Source: Rhodococcus erythropolis NBRC 15567
GTDB taxonomy: Bacteria > Actinomycetota > Actinomycetes > Mycobacteriales > Mycobacteriaceae
Assembly: GCF_001552595.1 (NCBI RefSeq)
Contig: NZ_BCRM01000016.1
Location: forward strand, 122,063-186,062
Reading direction: 5' to 3'
Length of the DNA stretch: 64,000 nucleotides
Of this stretch, positions 8,899 to 16,986 are shown piece by piece; positions within the stretch are counted from its first letter, which is position 1, and each line of letters begins with the position of its first letter. The position numbers and the translations under genes were made by a program. The notes below the pieces were generated by a model. The model was not told the origin of the DNA. It ran no database searches and saw only the letters and a list, made by a program, of their open reading frames with translations.

Positions 8899-9987
8899 GT
8901 GAGTGAACACAGTGAACTCGACGGGAACCGTGTAACCACCATCGCCGATCGCGCTCTGCCCGCAGAGCGCACCGTCCGTTCGAGTATGGATCTGGCGCCG
9001 GAGACCGTGCGCCAAATCCTGGGGGCGACGGACGAGAATCTCACCGCGATCGAACGTGAGCTTCGTGCCGACATTCACGTACGTGGCGGAACTGTCTCCT
9101 TGTCGGGGACGGCTGCAGACGTTGCGCTGGCAGAACGTGTGTTCAGTGAATTGGCGTCGCTGGCCGGTCGGGGGCAACCCATCGCACCGGATGCTGTTCG
9201 ACGAACCATCGGCATGCTCACCAACGAGGTCGGCGAGTCTCCGGCCGAGGTGCTCTCCCTCGACATTCTTTCGCGTCGGGGCAAGACGATTCGGCCCAAG
9301 ACCCTCAACCAGAAACGCTACGTCGACGCCATCGACGAGAACACCATCGTGTTCGGAGTCGGCCCGGCCGGCACCGGCAAGACCTACCTCGCCATGGCCA
9401 AGGCCGTTCAGGCGTTGCAGGCCAAGCAGGTCTCTCGGATCATCCTGACCAGGCCGGCAGTCGAGGCAGGCGAGCGACTGGGCTTTCTGCCCGGCACATT
9501 GCACGAGAAGATCGATCCGTATCTGCGCCCGCTGCACGACGCATTGCACGACATGATGGATCCCGAGGCGATTCCGAAGTTGATGCAGGCCGGAGTCATC
9601 GAGGTCGCTCCGCTCGCCTACATGCGCGGCCGGACGCTCAACGATGCCTTCATCATCTTGGACGAAGCGCAGAACACCACGGCCGAGCAGATGAAGATGT
9701 TCCTGACCCGTCTCGGGTTCGGTTCCAAGATCGTGGTCACCGGAGACGTGACCCAGGTCGATCTACCTGGTGGGGCCCGTTCGGGTCTGCGTGCGGCATC
9801 CGAAATCCTCACCGGGATCGACGATATTCATTTCGCCACCCTCGACAGCAGTGACGTCGTACGTCATCGGCTGGTCTCCCACATCGTCGACGCTTACGAG
9901 CGTCACGAATCGGATCGGTCCGGCGAGTTGGCCGTCGGAAACCGGGCGCAGCGCCGCGCTGCACATGCTCATTCACCGCGACGGTAG
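8899..9987 (+). CDS. phoH: PhoH-like ATPase
   Basis: PhoH-like proteins are P-loop ATPases tied to RNA metabolism and often sit next to ybeY. The 362-residue protein has an N-terminal KH-like region (about 30-100, with DIHVRGGTVSLSG) followed by the PhoH core. Walker A is GPAGTGKT at 155-162, with ILTRPAVEAGERLGFLPG, Walker B-like FIILDEAQNTT (about 252-262) and VVTGDVTQVDLP. The GTG start at 8899 follows a TAGACT-type -10 near 8828. It heads the phoH-ybeY-CBS-era series with a 48-base gap to ybeY. Confidence 0.95.
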   Translation: MSEHSELDGNRVTTIADRALPAERTVRSSMDLAPETVRQILGATDENLTAIERELRADIHVRGGTVSLSGTAADVALAERVFSELASLAGRGQPIAPDAVRRTIGMLTNEVGESPAEVLSLDILSRRGKTIRPKTLNQKRYVDAIDENTIVFGVGPAGTGKTYLAMAKAVQALQAKQVSRIILTRPAVEAGERLGFLPGTLHEKIDPYLRPLHDALHDMMDPEAIPKLMQAGVIEVAPLAYMRGRTLNDAFIILDEAQNTTAEQMKMFLTRLGFGSKIVVTGDVTQVDLPGGARSGLRAASEILTGIDDIHFATLDSSDVVRHRLVSHIVDAYERHESDRSGELAVGNRAQRRAAHAHSPRR

Positions 9988-10035
9988 GCTGATCGACGCA
10001 TCAACCCCTACTTTTCCCAGGAAAGAGCGTCGCAC

Positions 10036-10578
10036 ATGAGCATCGAGGTCTCGAACGAATCGGGCATGGACATCTCCGAACCGGAGTTGATCAGCGTTGC
10101 CCGTTTCGTGATCGCTCGGATGGATGTCCATCCGGCGGCCGAGCTGTCGATGGTTCTCGTCGACTCCGCGACGATGGCGGATCTGCACGTTCGCTGGATG
10201 GACCTGCCGGGCCCGACCGACGTCATGTCGTTCCCGATGGACGAACTCGAGCCGGGTGGCCGTCCTGATTCCCCGGAGCCTGGACCGTCGATGCTCGGCG
10301 ACATCGTGTTGTGTCCGTCTTTTGCCGCGGATCAGGCTGACAAGGCCGGGCATTCACTGGCCCACGAACTTGCCCTCCTGACCGTCCACGGTGTGTTGCA
10401 CCTCCTCGGCTACGACCACGCGGAGCCGGAAGAGGAGAAGGAGATGTTCGGCTTGCAGAACAGCCTCCTCGAAGAGTGGTACGAAGACCTTCGCCGCATC
10501 GACCGCGAAGCAGCACTGGCCGAACGCGATCAGAAGCTGCTCGGCAAGACCGGTTTCGTCGACGGAGTGGACCGATAA
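10036..10578 (+). CDS. ybeY: Endoribonuclease YbeY (rRNA maturation)
   Basis: YbeY is a zinc-dependent RNase involved in 16S rRNA 3'-end maturation and ribosome quality control. The 180-residue protein carries the hallmark [11 protein letters not shown] with zinc ligands His118, His122 and His128. The N-terminal half has the conserved [26 protein letters not shown]. The start is ATG behind GAAAGAG. It is part of the phoH-ybeY-era group, a widespread functional linkage. Confidence 0.97.
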   Translation: MSIEVSNESGMDISEPELISVARFVIARMDVHPAAELSMVLVDSATMADLHVRWMDLPGPTDVMSFPMDELEPGGRPDSPEPGPSMLGDIVLCPSFAADQADKAGHSLAHELALLTVHGVLHLLGYDHAEPEEEKEMFGLQNSLLEEWYEDLRRIDREAALAERDQKLLGKTGFVDGVDR

Positions 10579-10599
10579 CAGGCATCCGGGGGTTCTGTA

Positions 10600-11904
10600 G
10601 TGAGTAGCGCCATAGCGCTCTTTGTTCTGGCGATTGCTCTTGTCCCGGTCGGTGGTGTCTTCGCGGCCGTCGACTCGGCGCTCAACACCATTTCGTCGGC
10701 GCGCATCGACGAGATGGCAAAGGAAGAGCGAGCCGGCGCCGCGCGCGTGCAGCGCATTCTGACCGATCGTCCGCGATACGTGAATCTGATGGTCCTGCTT
10801 CGCATTTTGTGCGAGATCACGGCCACCGTCGTACTCGTGGGCGGTCTGATCGACATCCTCTCGTTGGGCTGGGCGCTGACCGTCACCGCGGTGATCATGG
10901 TTCTCGTCTCGTACGTGGTCATCGGCGTCGGACCGAGAACGCTTGGGCGCCAACATGCGTACTCCATCGCGATGGCCGCGTCGTTGCCACTGCTGTGGAT
11001 CGGTGTTCTGCTCGGGCCGATCAGTCGCGTCCTGATCCTCGTGGGTAACGCCTTGACCCCAGGTAAGGGCTTCCGCAACGGTCCGTTCGCTTCGGAAATC
11101 GAGTTGCGTGAACTCGTGGACATGGCGCAGGAACGCGGCGTCGTCGCCGACGAAGAACGCCGAATGATCCAGTCCGTCTTCGAACTCGGAGACACGTCGG
11201 CACGCGAGGTGATGGTGCCTCGCACCGACATGGTGTGGATCGAAAATGACAAGAATGCCGGACAGGCGACGTCGTTGGCCGTGCGCAGTGGTCACTCGCG
11301 CTTGCCGGTCATCGGGGAGAACGTCGACGACGTGCTCGGTGTCGTCTACCTCAAGGATCTGGTCAAGCAGACCTACCACCTGCCCGACGGCGGCCGGAAC
11401 GTCAACGTCTGCGACGTCATGCGGCCGGCGGTCTTCGTTCCCGATTCGAAGCCACTCGACAGCTTGCTGGCCGAGATGCAGCGCGACCGCAATCACATGG
11501 CGATCCTCGTCGACGAGTACGGCGGAATCGCCGGGCTGGTCACGATCGAGGACGTCATCGAAGAGATCGTCGGTGAGATCGCCGACGAGTACGACGAGGA
11601 CGAGACGCCGCCCATCGAGGATCTCGGCGACGGAATGTTCCGCGTATCCGCGAGGCTTCCCATCGAAGACCTCGGCGAATTGTTCGATCTCGAACTCGAA
11701 CTCGACGAGGTGGAGACCGTCGGCGGGCTGATCGGATACGTACTCGGCCGAGTTCCGCTTCCTGGTTCCGAGGTGGAATACGACGGTTTGATCCTGCGCG
11801 GTGAGGGAACCAACACGGGCCGAGGCCGGGTACGCATCAGCACGGTGTTCGTGCAGCGCATCCCGCGGTCCGAAGACGAAGAGACAGAAGACACCGATGA
11901 CTGA
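10600..11904 (+). CDS. CNNM/CorC-type hemolysin-family membrane protein
   Basis: A 434-residue membrane protein of the CNNM/CorC family, linked to magnesium or cobalt transport or efflux. The N-terminal DUF21 domain (about residues 5-190) has around four membrane segments. Two CBS domains follow (about 200-335), including [36 protein letters not shown] and [28 protein letters not shown] in parts, then a C-terminal CorC domain. The GTG start is 21 bases after ybeY and the gene precedes era, as in mycobacteria. Hemolysin is a legacy name; nothing here indicates a toxin. Confidence 0.93.
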   Translation: MSSAIALFVLAIALVPVGGVFAAVDSALNTISSARIDEMAKEERAGAARVQRILTDRPRYVNLMVLLRILCEITATVVLVGGLIDILSLGWALTVTAVIMVLVSYVVIGVGPRTLGRQHAYSIAMAASLPLLWIGVLLGPISRVLILVGNALTPGKGFRNGPFASEIELRELVDMAQERGVVADEERRMIQSVFELGDTSAREVMVPRTDMVWIENDKNAGQATSLAVRSGHSRLPVIGENVDDVLGVVYLKDLVKQTYHLPDGGRNVNVCDVMRPAVFVPDSKPLDSLLAEMQRDRNHMAILVDEYGGIAGLVTIEDVIEEIVGEIADEYDEDETPPIEDLGDGMFRVSARLPIEDLGELFDLELELDEVETVGGLIGYVLGRVPLPGSEVEYDGLILRGEGTNTGRGRVRISTVFVQRIPRSEDEETEDTDD

Positions 11905-11928
11905 GCGAGTGTTCAGCGAGGAGCAGTT

Positions 11929-12846
11929 ATGAGCAAGAACGAATTCCGGTCAGGCTTCGTGTGTTTCGTGGGTCGACCCAATACGGGTAAGTCCACGCTG
12001 ACCAATGCGTTGGTCGGCAGCAAGATCGCGATCACGTCCTCGCGCCCGCAGACGACGCGCCATACGATTCGTGGCATCGTTCACCGCGAGCATGCGCAGC
12101 TGATCCTGGTGGACACCCCTGGACTGCACAAGCCGCGCACATTGCTCGGGCAGCGCCTCAACGACCTGGTTCGTGACACGTACTCCGAGGTCGACGTCAT
12201 CTGCCTGTGCATCCCGGCCGACGAGGCCATCGGGCCCGGAGACCGCTGGATCGTGCAGCAGATCCGTCAGATGGCGCCCAAGACCAAGCTGGTCGGCATC
12301 GTCACCAAGATCGACAAGGTCAGCCGCGACGCCGTCGGAAAGCAGTTGCTTGCGCTGTCCACCTTGCTCGGTCCCGAATCCGAGGTCGTTCCGGTGTCCG
12401 CGAAGTCGGGCGAACAGGTCGAGATCCTGGTCGACGTCCTCGCCGGTCTGATGGACGAGGGCCCGGCCTTCTACCCGGACGGTGAATTGACGGACGAGCC
12501 CGAAGAGGTGCTCATGGCCGAACTCATCCGTGAGGCTGCGCTCGAGGGTCTCGGTGAGGAATTGCCGCACTCCCTGGCCGTGGTGATCGAGGAGGTCATC
12601 CCGCGCGAAGGACGCACCGAGAAGCAGGGCGAGATGCTGGACGTCCACGCGTTGCTCTACGTCGAGCGGCCCAGCCAGAAGGGCATCGTCATCGGTAAGG
12701 GCGGAGCGCGTCTGCGGGAAGTCGGTACCAGTGCGCGCCTGCAGATCGAGAAGCTGCTCGGTGTGCGGATCTTCCTGGAGTTGCACGTCAAGGTCGCCAA
12801 GGACTGGCAGCGCGACCCGAAGCAGCTCGGCCGGCTGGGCTTCTAG
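11929..12846 (+). CDS. era: GTPase Era
   Basis: Era is an essential GTPase that binds the 3' end of 16S rRNA and assists 30S assembly. The 305-residue protein has G1 GRPNTGKS at 15-22, G3 DTPGL, G4 TKID and G5 SAKSG in the N-terminal domain, and a C-terminal type II KH domain with IGKGGARLREVG (about residue 257). The start is ATG behind GAGGAG. It ends the phoH-ybeY-CBS-era run and is followed at once by a very strong hairpin. Confidence 0.97.
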   Translation: MSKNEFRSGFVCFVGRPNTGKSTLTNALVGSKIAITSSRPQTTRHTIRGIVHREHAQLILVDTPGLHKPRTLLGQRLNDLVRDTYSEVDVICLCIPADEAIGPGDRWIVQQIRQMAPKTKLVGIVTKIDKVSRDAVGKQLLALSTLLGPESEVVPVSAKSGEQVEILVDVLAGLMDEGPAFYPDGELTDEPEEVLMAELIREAALEGLGEELPHSLAVVIEEVIPREGRTEKQGEMLDVHALLYVERPSQKGIVIGKGGARLREVGTSARLQIEKLLGVRIFLELHVKVAKDWQRDPKQLGRLGF

Positions 12847-12848
12847 GG

Positions 12849-12911
12849 CCTCCGGCCCCGTGAGCGGTTAGGGAGTCCAGGGACTGCCTAACCACTCACA
12901 GGGGCCGGAGG
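12849..12911. terminator. 63-bp near-perfect palindrome, bidirectional terminator
   Basis: Outer arms 12849-12859 and 12901-12911 (CCTCCGGCCCC/GGGGCCGGAGG), middle arms 12860-12872 and 12887-12899 with one mismatch, inner arms AGTCC/GGACT at 12874-12878 and 12881-12885. It lies between the convergent era and tetR genes, and its right arm includes the last tetR codons and stop. No U-tract is present, so termination would rely on the very long stem. Confidence 0.75.
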
Positions 12912-13450
12912 ACCCTGAGGATCGCCGCGCCGATGTCCTGCTCGTCGACGCCGGTGGCCAGGCGTCGGAGCTGGAATCCAGTGATGACGGCAACGAGCGT
13001 CGATGCAATCGATTCGGGATCCGGTACGCCGAGTGCCGTCAGAATCGTGACGGTCAAATCGTCGTAGGCGGCAAAGCATTCGACCGCCACTTCATGGAGT
13101 TCGTGGTCGCGGCCGGCGGCGATGTACATCTCGAACGGCGCGATCCGCTCGGCCGAGAACGAAAGATCTCGCGTCACCTTCTCAGCTATTGCCGCGGCAT
13201 CCTCGACGCTGAGACCTTTGTCGCGGTACTCCTCGGCCAAGGCGCGCAGGCGCGTCGTCTCGTCTGTCACGAAACGAGACAGAGCAGCGCGGAGCATGTC
13301 CGACTGGCTCGCGAAGTGATACGTGATCGATCCGAGTGAGACGCCGGCCTGCGCGGCGATGCGCCGGTTGCTCACACCCGGGATGCCGTCGGTACCGACG
13401 ACGTGCAGAACGGCGTCGAGTATTCGCTCGCGAACGTCCCGGTTACTCAT
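12896..13450 (-). CDS. TetR-family regulator downstream of amidase
   Basis: A 184-residue regulator with the TetR helix-turn-helix at about residues 8-55 (ILDAVLHVV, GVSNRRIAAQAGVSLGSITYHF in parts). It starts four bases after the amidase stop on the same strand, so the two form an operon. The only strong palindrome nearby is upstream of the amidase (14891-14912), suggesting autoregulation of the pair. Its 3' end overlaps the large hairpin. The ligand is unknown. Confidence 0.9.
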   Translation of the reverse strand: MSNRDVRERILDAVLHVVGTDGIPGVSNRRIAAQAGVSLGSITYHFASQSDMLRAALSRFVTDETTRLRALAEEYRDKGLSVEDAAAIAEKVTRDLSFSAERIAPFEMYIAAGRDHELHEVAVECFAAYDDLTVTILTALGVPDPESIASTLVAVITGFQLRRLATGVDEQDIGAAILRVLRPL

Positions 13451-13454
13451 CGGG

Positions 13455-14873
13455 TCACCACCACGGCTCGGGGCGGACCTGATCCCAACGCAGGACCGAT
13501 TCCAATTGTGAAGCGAGGGAGACCAACAGAGGTTCGGTGTTCTCGTTGCCCATCAACTGCGCACCGATGGGCAGGCCGGCCTTGCTGAATCCGGCCGGCA
13601 CGTTGACCGAGGGCCAGCCGAGGACGTTCCACGGCCACGCGTACGGGCAGGCGCCGGTCATGACCTTGTCGGTGTCCCAACCACCGATGCCGTCGATCGC
13701 GGTCGCCATGATCGGTGGAGTTGCCGTCGTGGGTGCCAGGACGACGTCGTAGGTGTCGAAGATCGCCCCGATCCGCTTTCGCATCCGCGGTTCGGCCGCG
13801 CGGGCCGCGCGCAGTGGCGCACCACGAAGTAGCTTGCCGTTCTGTGCATTTCCGCGTGTTCGGGCATCGACCAGTGTCGGGTCGGGAACGCGTCCGAGCC
13901 AGTCGTGGACCCCGACGAGTGAGCGGGGCAGAAAGTTCAGGCCGAAGATCAGGCCGTATGCGGGATCGTCGACGACGACGTGGTGTCCGAGTTCCCGCAG
14001 CGTGTCGGCGATCGAATGCACGGCCAGGCGCACTTCCGGGTCCAGCTTCACAGGAGTGGCGGTGAACGGATTACGAAGGGAAAGAGCGATTTTCAGCTTT
14101 CCGGGGTCGCGTCCCACCGCGTCGCTGACGGTGACCGGTGTCGGCTTGTGGAGATCGCCGTCGTGGTTGCCGGCAGCGACGTCGAGCAGCAGTGCCGCGT
14201 CGGCGACGGTGCGAGCGAGCGGGCCGTTGACCGTCAGGCCGTAGAAGGCTTCGGCGTCGGGCCAGGTGGAGATGCGCCCGCGCTGCGGTTTGATTCCGAC
14301 GAGGTTGGTCCAGGCCGCGGGGATTCGGATGGAACCGGCTCCGTCGGAACCGATTCCGGCGCTGACCAATCCGGCAGCGACGGCCGCCGCGGTGCCGCCC
14401 GACGATCCGCCTGGAGTGTGGTGACGCGACCACGGATTGCGCGTGTAACCGAAGGCTGAACCGCTCGTGAGCGGCCACTGGCCCAGTTCCGGGCTGTTGG
14501 TCTTGCCCACGATCACTGCGCCGGCGTCGCGGAGGCGTCGAACCATCTCCGAGTCCTCGGTCTTGGCCGGGAAATCGCCAGGGCAACCGAAGGCGGTGGG
14601 TTCGCCGGTGATGTCGACGTCGTCCTTCACTGCGATCGGCACGCCGAGAAGAGGTAGGCGCTCGCCGAGTGCGAGACGCCTGTCGGCCTCGGCTGCTTCT
14701 TCGAGTGCCTTCTCGCGCCGCACGATCTTGAACGCATTGAGGTGAGGCTGAGTGGCCTCGATCCGGCTCAGCGTTGCCTCCGTGGCCGCGACGGACGAGG
14801 TAGCACCCGAAGCCAGACTCGCAACCTGGTCGACAAGGCCGGGGGCGAGATCGTGGTCGGTTCGAGAAGTCAT
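13455..14873 (-). CDS. Amidase-signature hydrolase (AmiA2-like)
   Basis: A 472-residue cytosolic amidase with the Ser-cisSer-Lys triad: Lys in GVPIAVKDDVDI, serines in TPGGSSGGTAAAVAAG and SDGAGSIRIPA. I moved the start to ATG 14873, which has GAAGGGAACCTG directly upstream; the longer frame runs through the operator. An amidase (amiA2) sits between era and recO in M. tuberculosis, so this is probably its orthologue (inference). The substrate is unknown; relatives hydrolyse aliphatic or aryl amides. It is co-transcribed with a TetR gene. Confidence 0.93.
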   Translation of the reverse strand: MTSRTDHDLAPGLVDQVASLASGATSSVAATEATLSRIEATQPHLNAFKIVRREKALEEAAEADRRLALGERLPLLGVPIAVKDDVDITGEPTAFGCPGDFPAKTEDSEMVRRLRDAGAVIVGKTNSPELGQWPLTSGSAFGYTRNPWSRHHTPGGSSGGTAAAVAAGLVSAGIGSDGAGSIRIPAAWTNLVGIKPQRGRISTWPDAEAFYGLTVNGPLARTVADAALLLDVAAGNHDGDLHKPTPVTVSDAVGRDPGKLKIALSLRNPFTATPVKLDPEVRLAVHSIADTLRELGHHVVVDDPAYGLIFGLNFLPRSLVGVHDWLGRVPDPTLVDARTRGNAQNGKLLRGAPLRAARAAEPRMRKRIGAIFDTYDVVLAPTTATPPIMATAIDGIGGWDTDKVMTGACPYAWPWNVLGWPSVNVPAGFSKAGLPIGAQLMGNENTEPLLVSLASQLESVLRWDQVRPEPWW

Positions 14874-14890
14874 CAGGTTCCCTTCGCAAA

Positions 14891-14912
14891 ACTGTTCGTT
14901 CGAACGAACAGT
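14891..14912. promoter_or_regulatory. Perfect 22-bp palindromic operator of amidase-tetR
   Basis: The arms are ACTGTTCGTTC and GAACGAACAGT with no spacer, 18 bases upstream of the amidase start. A TetR gene lies in the same operon, so this is its likely operator and covers the promoter or ribosome-binding region. The half-site resembles but does not match the actinobacterial SOS box, because the GTTC and GAAC order is reversed. Confidence 0.8.
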
Positions 14913-14943
14913 AACTTGTTTCAGTATTAGCGAACTTGGGTTC

Positions 14944-15113
14944 CGCGTCAAGATCGCGTCAAGACGCCAGGTCAGTGCGTAAGTGGATCGTCAGAGACAC
15001 GGAATCGGCCTCTCTGGAGGTCGAAGCTGAGAGAGCGCATCCGGTCGAGGGCGACCGAGCGTCATGGCTGCGATGCACAGCAGCACGGCAAAAGATTTCG
15101 AAGAGGGAAGCTC
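14944..15113 (+). promoter_or_regulatory. kdp operon upstream/leader region
   Basis: This is the space between the amidase promoter and the kdp genes. It holds a direct repeat CGCGTCAAGA (14944-14953 and 14955-14964, period 11), possibly a KdpE site. Two small hairpins follow: GGCCTC/GAGGTC at 15007-15022 and CGGTCG/CGACCG at 15042-15057. GAGGGAAG just before 15114 is the ribosome-binding site. It does not match the c-di-AMP (ydaO) riboswitch motifs that I know. Confidence 0.4.
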
Positions 15114-15206
15114 ATGGCCGATCTGGCCTACGTTGCTCTGATTCTCGGTGGTTTTCTCGTGTGCGCGCTGGTGCTGCGCGCCCTACAGGCGAGCGCTCCC
15201 AAATGA
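15114..15206 (+). CDS. 30-residue membrane mini-protein of the kdp operon
   Basis: The peptide MADLAYVALILGGFLVCAL... is 30 residues long with one hydrophobic helix (about residues 4-22) and a short basic tail ending SAPK. It has a strong GAGGGAAG site before the ATG. Its stop overlaps the next start as ATGA, so it is translationally coupled to kdpF. Similar short open frames precede kdpF in other actinobacteria as I recall. A role as a second small Kdp-associated subunit is inference. Confidence 0.7.
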   Translation: MADLAYVALILGGFLVCALVLRALQASAPK

Positions 15207-15301
15207 CGGTTGCCGGTGTGGTCAGCGTGGTTCTGATCGCCGTCGCCGCGGCATTGGTCATTTATCTGCTCGTTGCACTCGTAGATCCTGAGAGGTTCTG
15301 A
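15203..15301 (+). CDS. kdpF: KdpF small membrane subunit
   Basis: A 32-residue single-helix peptide, MTVAGVVSVVLIAVAAALV..., ending DPERF, the usual KdpF C-terminus. KdpF stabilises the KdpABC complex in the membrane. The ATG overlaps the previous stop (ATGA) and its TGA overlaps the kdpA ATG (TGATG), so translation is coupled along the operon. Confidence 0.88.
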   Translation: MTVAGVVSVVLIAVAAALVIYLLVALVDPERF

Positions 15302-16986
15302 TGTCGCCCGCTCTTGCAGCCGGCCTGCAGATCGCTTTTGTCCTCGCCGTTCTGGCAATTGCCTACGTTCCGGTGGGCGACTACATGGCACGCGTTTACT
15401 CGTCGACGCGGGATCTGCGGGTCGAGAGTGTGATCTACCGCGTCGGCCGGATCGACTCGCGGGCCGAGCAGACGTGGTACGGCTACGCCGCAAGCGTTCT
15501 CGGATTCTCGTTGGCGAGCGCATTGTTCTTGTACTTTGTCCAACGGATTCAGGGTGTACTACCGCTGAGTGACGGACTGTCCGGCGTCAGCCCTGCCGTT
15601 GCCTTCAACACCGCGATTTCCTTTGTGGCGAACACGAACTGGCAGTCGTACACGCCGGAAACGACGATGAGCAACTTCGTTCAGCCCGTCGGCCTGGCGG
15701 TGCAGAACTTCGTCTCTGCCGCAGTCGGGATGGCGGTGGCCATCGCATTGGTTCGTGGCTTCATTCGGGTTGCCCGGGGCGGCGAAATCGGCAACTTCTG
15801 GGTCGATCTGACGCGTGGTTCTCTGCGCATCCTCCTCCCGTTCTCCTTCGTGATCGCCCTGATCCTGTTGAGCCAGGGAGTGATCCAGTCGTTCCACAGC
15901 GGTTTCGCCTCCACTGGCCTCGACGGCAATGCGGTGACCAATGCACTCGCTCCCGTCGCGTCCCAGGAAGCGATCAAGGAACTCGGCACGAACGGCGGCG
16001 GGATCTTGGCTGCCAACTCGGCGCACCCGTTCGAGAACCCCACCCCGCTGAGCAATATTGTCGAGATTCTGGCGATCCTGTTGATTCCGGTCTGCCTCAC
16101 ACGAACATTCGGAACTCTCGTCGGTGATCGTAGGCAAGGCCTCACCCTGCTCGCAGTGATGGGAATCCTGTGGAGCGGACTGCTCGCGGTGACGCTCGCT
16201 GCCGAATCCGGCGCACGCGGTGTTGCCGCCACAGCAGCTGGTTCGATGATGGAGGGCAAGGAAGTTCGCTTCGGAATCCCCGGATCGGCATTGTTCGCGG
16301 TGGCGACCACGGGAACGTCGACGGGTGCGGTGAACTCGGCCCACGACAGCATGTCGCCCCTCGGCGGCGGCGCGGTCCTGCTCAACATGTTGCTCGGCGA
16401 AATCGCGCCGGGCGGAGTCGGAACCGGCCTCTACGGGATTCTTGTGCTGGCGCTGATCGCAGTGTTCGTCGGCGGACTGTTGGTCGGTCGCACGCCCGAA
16501 TACCTCGGCAAGAAGTTGGGTCGACGCGAGATAACCCTTGCAGCGCTGTCGATCCTGGTCATGCCCGCACTGGTCCTGATCGGTACCGCCATCACCGTGA
16601 TCCTCGGTTCGACCACCGGTTATCAAGGCAACGGGGGAGATCCGGGCACGCCGGGATCGATCCACGGGTTCAGCGAGGTGCTCTACGCTTTCGCTTCCGC
16701 CTCGAACAACAACGGCAGCGCGTTCGGCGGTCTGACCGTCACCAGCGACTGGTTCCAGTCGTCTCTCGGAATCTGCATGCTTCTGGGCCGATTCCTGCCC
16801 ATCATCTTCGTTCTCGCTCTGGCCGGTGCGCTGGCCTCTCAGAAGAAGGTGGCGCCGACGGCCGGCACCCTCCCCACATCCGGTCCGATGTTCACCGGCC
16901 TGTTGACCGGAACCGTCGTTCTTGTTGCTGCACTTACATTCTTCCCGGCCCTCGCGCTGGGCCCGCTAGCGGAGGCTCTTCAATGA
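15301..16986 (+). CDS. kdpA: K+-transporting ATPase subunit A (channel-like)
   Basis: KdpA is the potassium-selective, channel-like subunit of the KdpFABC pump. The 561-residue length is normal, with about ten membrane helices. Selectivity-filter regions are visible as [42 protein letters not shown] and [10 protein letters not shown]. It overlaps kdpF and kdpB by one and four bases. High-affinity uptake is used when external potassium is low. Confidence 0.98.
   Translation: MSPALAAGLQIAFVLAVLAIAYVPVGDYMARVYSSTRDLRVESVIYRVGRIDSRAEQTWYGYAASVLGFSLASALFLYFVQRIQGVLPLSDGLSGVSPAVAFNTAISFVANTNWQSYTPETTMSNFVQPVGLAVQNFVSAAVGMAVAIALVRGFIRVARGGEIGNFWVDLTRGSLRILLPFSFVIALILLSQGVIQSFHSGFASTGLDGNAVTNALAPVASQEAIKELGTNGGGILAANSAHPFENPTPLSNIVEILAILLIPVCLTRTFGTLVGDRRQGLTLLAVMGILWSGLLAVTLAAESGARGVAATAAGSMMEGKEVRFGIPGSALFAVATTGTSTGAVNSAHDSMSPLGGGAVLLNMLLGEIAPGGVGTGLYGILVLALIAVFVGGLLVGRTPEYLGKKLGRREITLAALSILVMPALVLIGTAITVILGSTTGYQGNGGDPGTPGSIHGFSEVLYAFASASNNNGSAFGGLTVTSDWFQSSLGICMLLGRFLPIIFVLALAGALASQKKVAPTAGTLPTSGPMFTGLLTGTVVLVAALTFFPALALGPLAEALQ

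Noticed and set aside
14891..14912. SOS box at the amidase promoter
   Set aside because: GTTC precedes GAAC, the reverse of the LexA arrangement GAAC-N4-GTTC; a TetR operator fits better.
14944..15113. c-di-AMP riboswitch before kdp
   Set aside because: None of the conserved ydaO blocks I know is present; only generic hairpins are seen.
15559..16665. 368-codon minus-strand frame opposite kdpA
   Set aside because: Polar His/Asp/Gln-rich shadow of a hydrophobic membrane protein gene.
16170..16982. Long N-terminal extension of KdpB
   Set aside because: The extension is out of frame with kdpA, Arg-rich and not KdpB-like; ATG 16983 overlapping the kdpA stop is the standard start.
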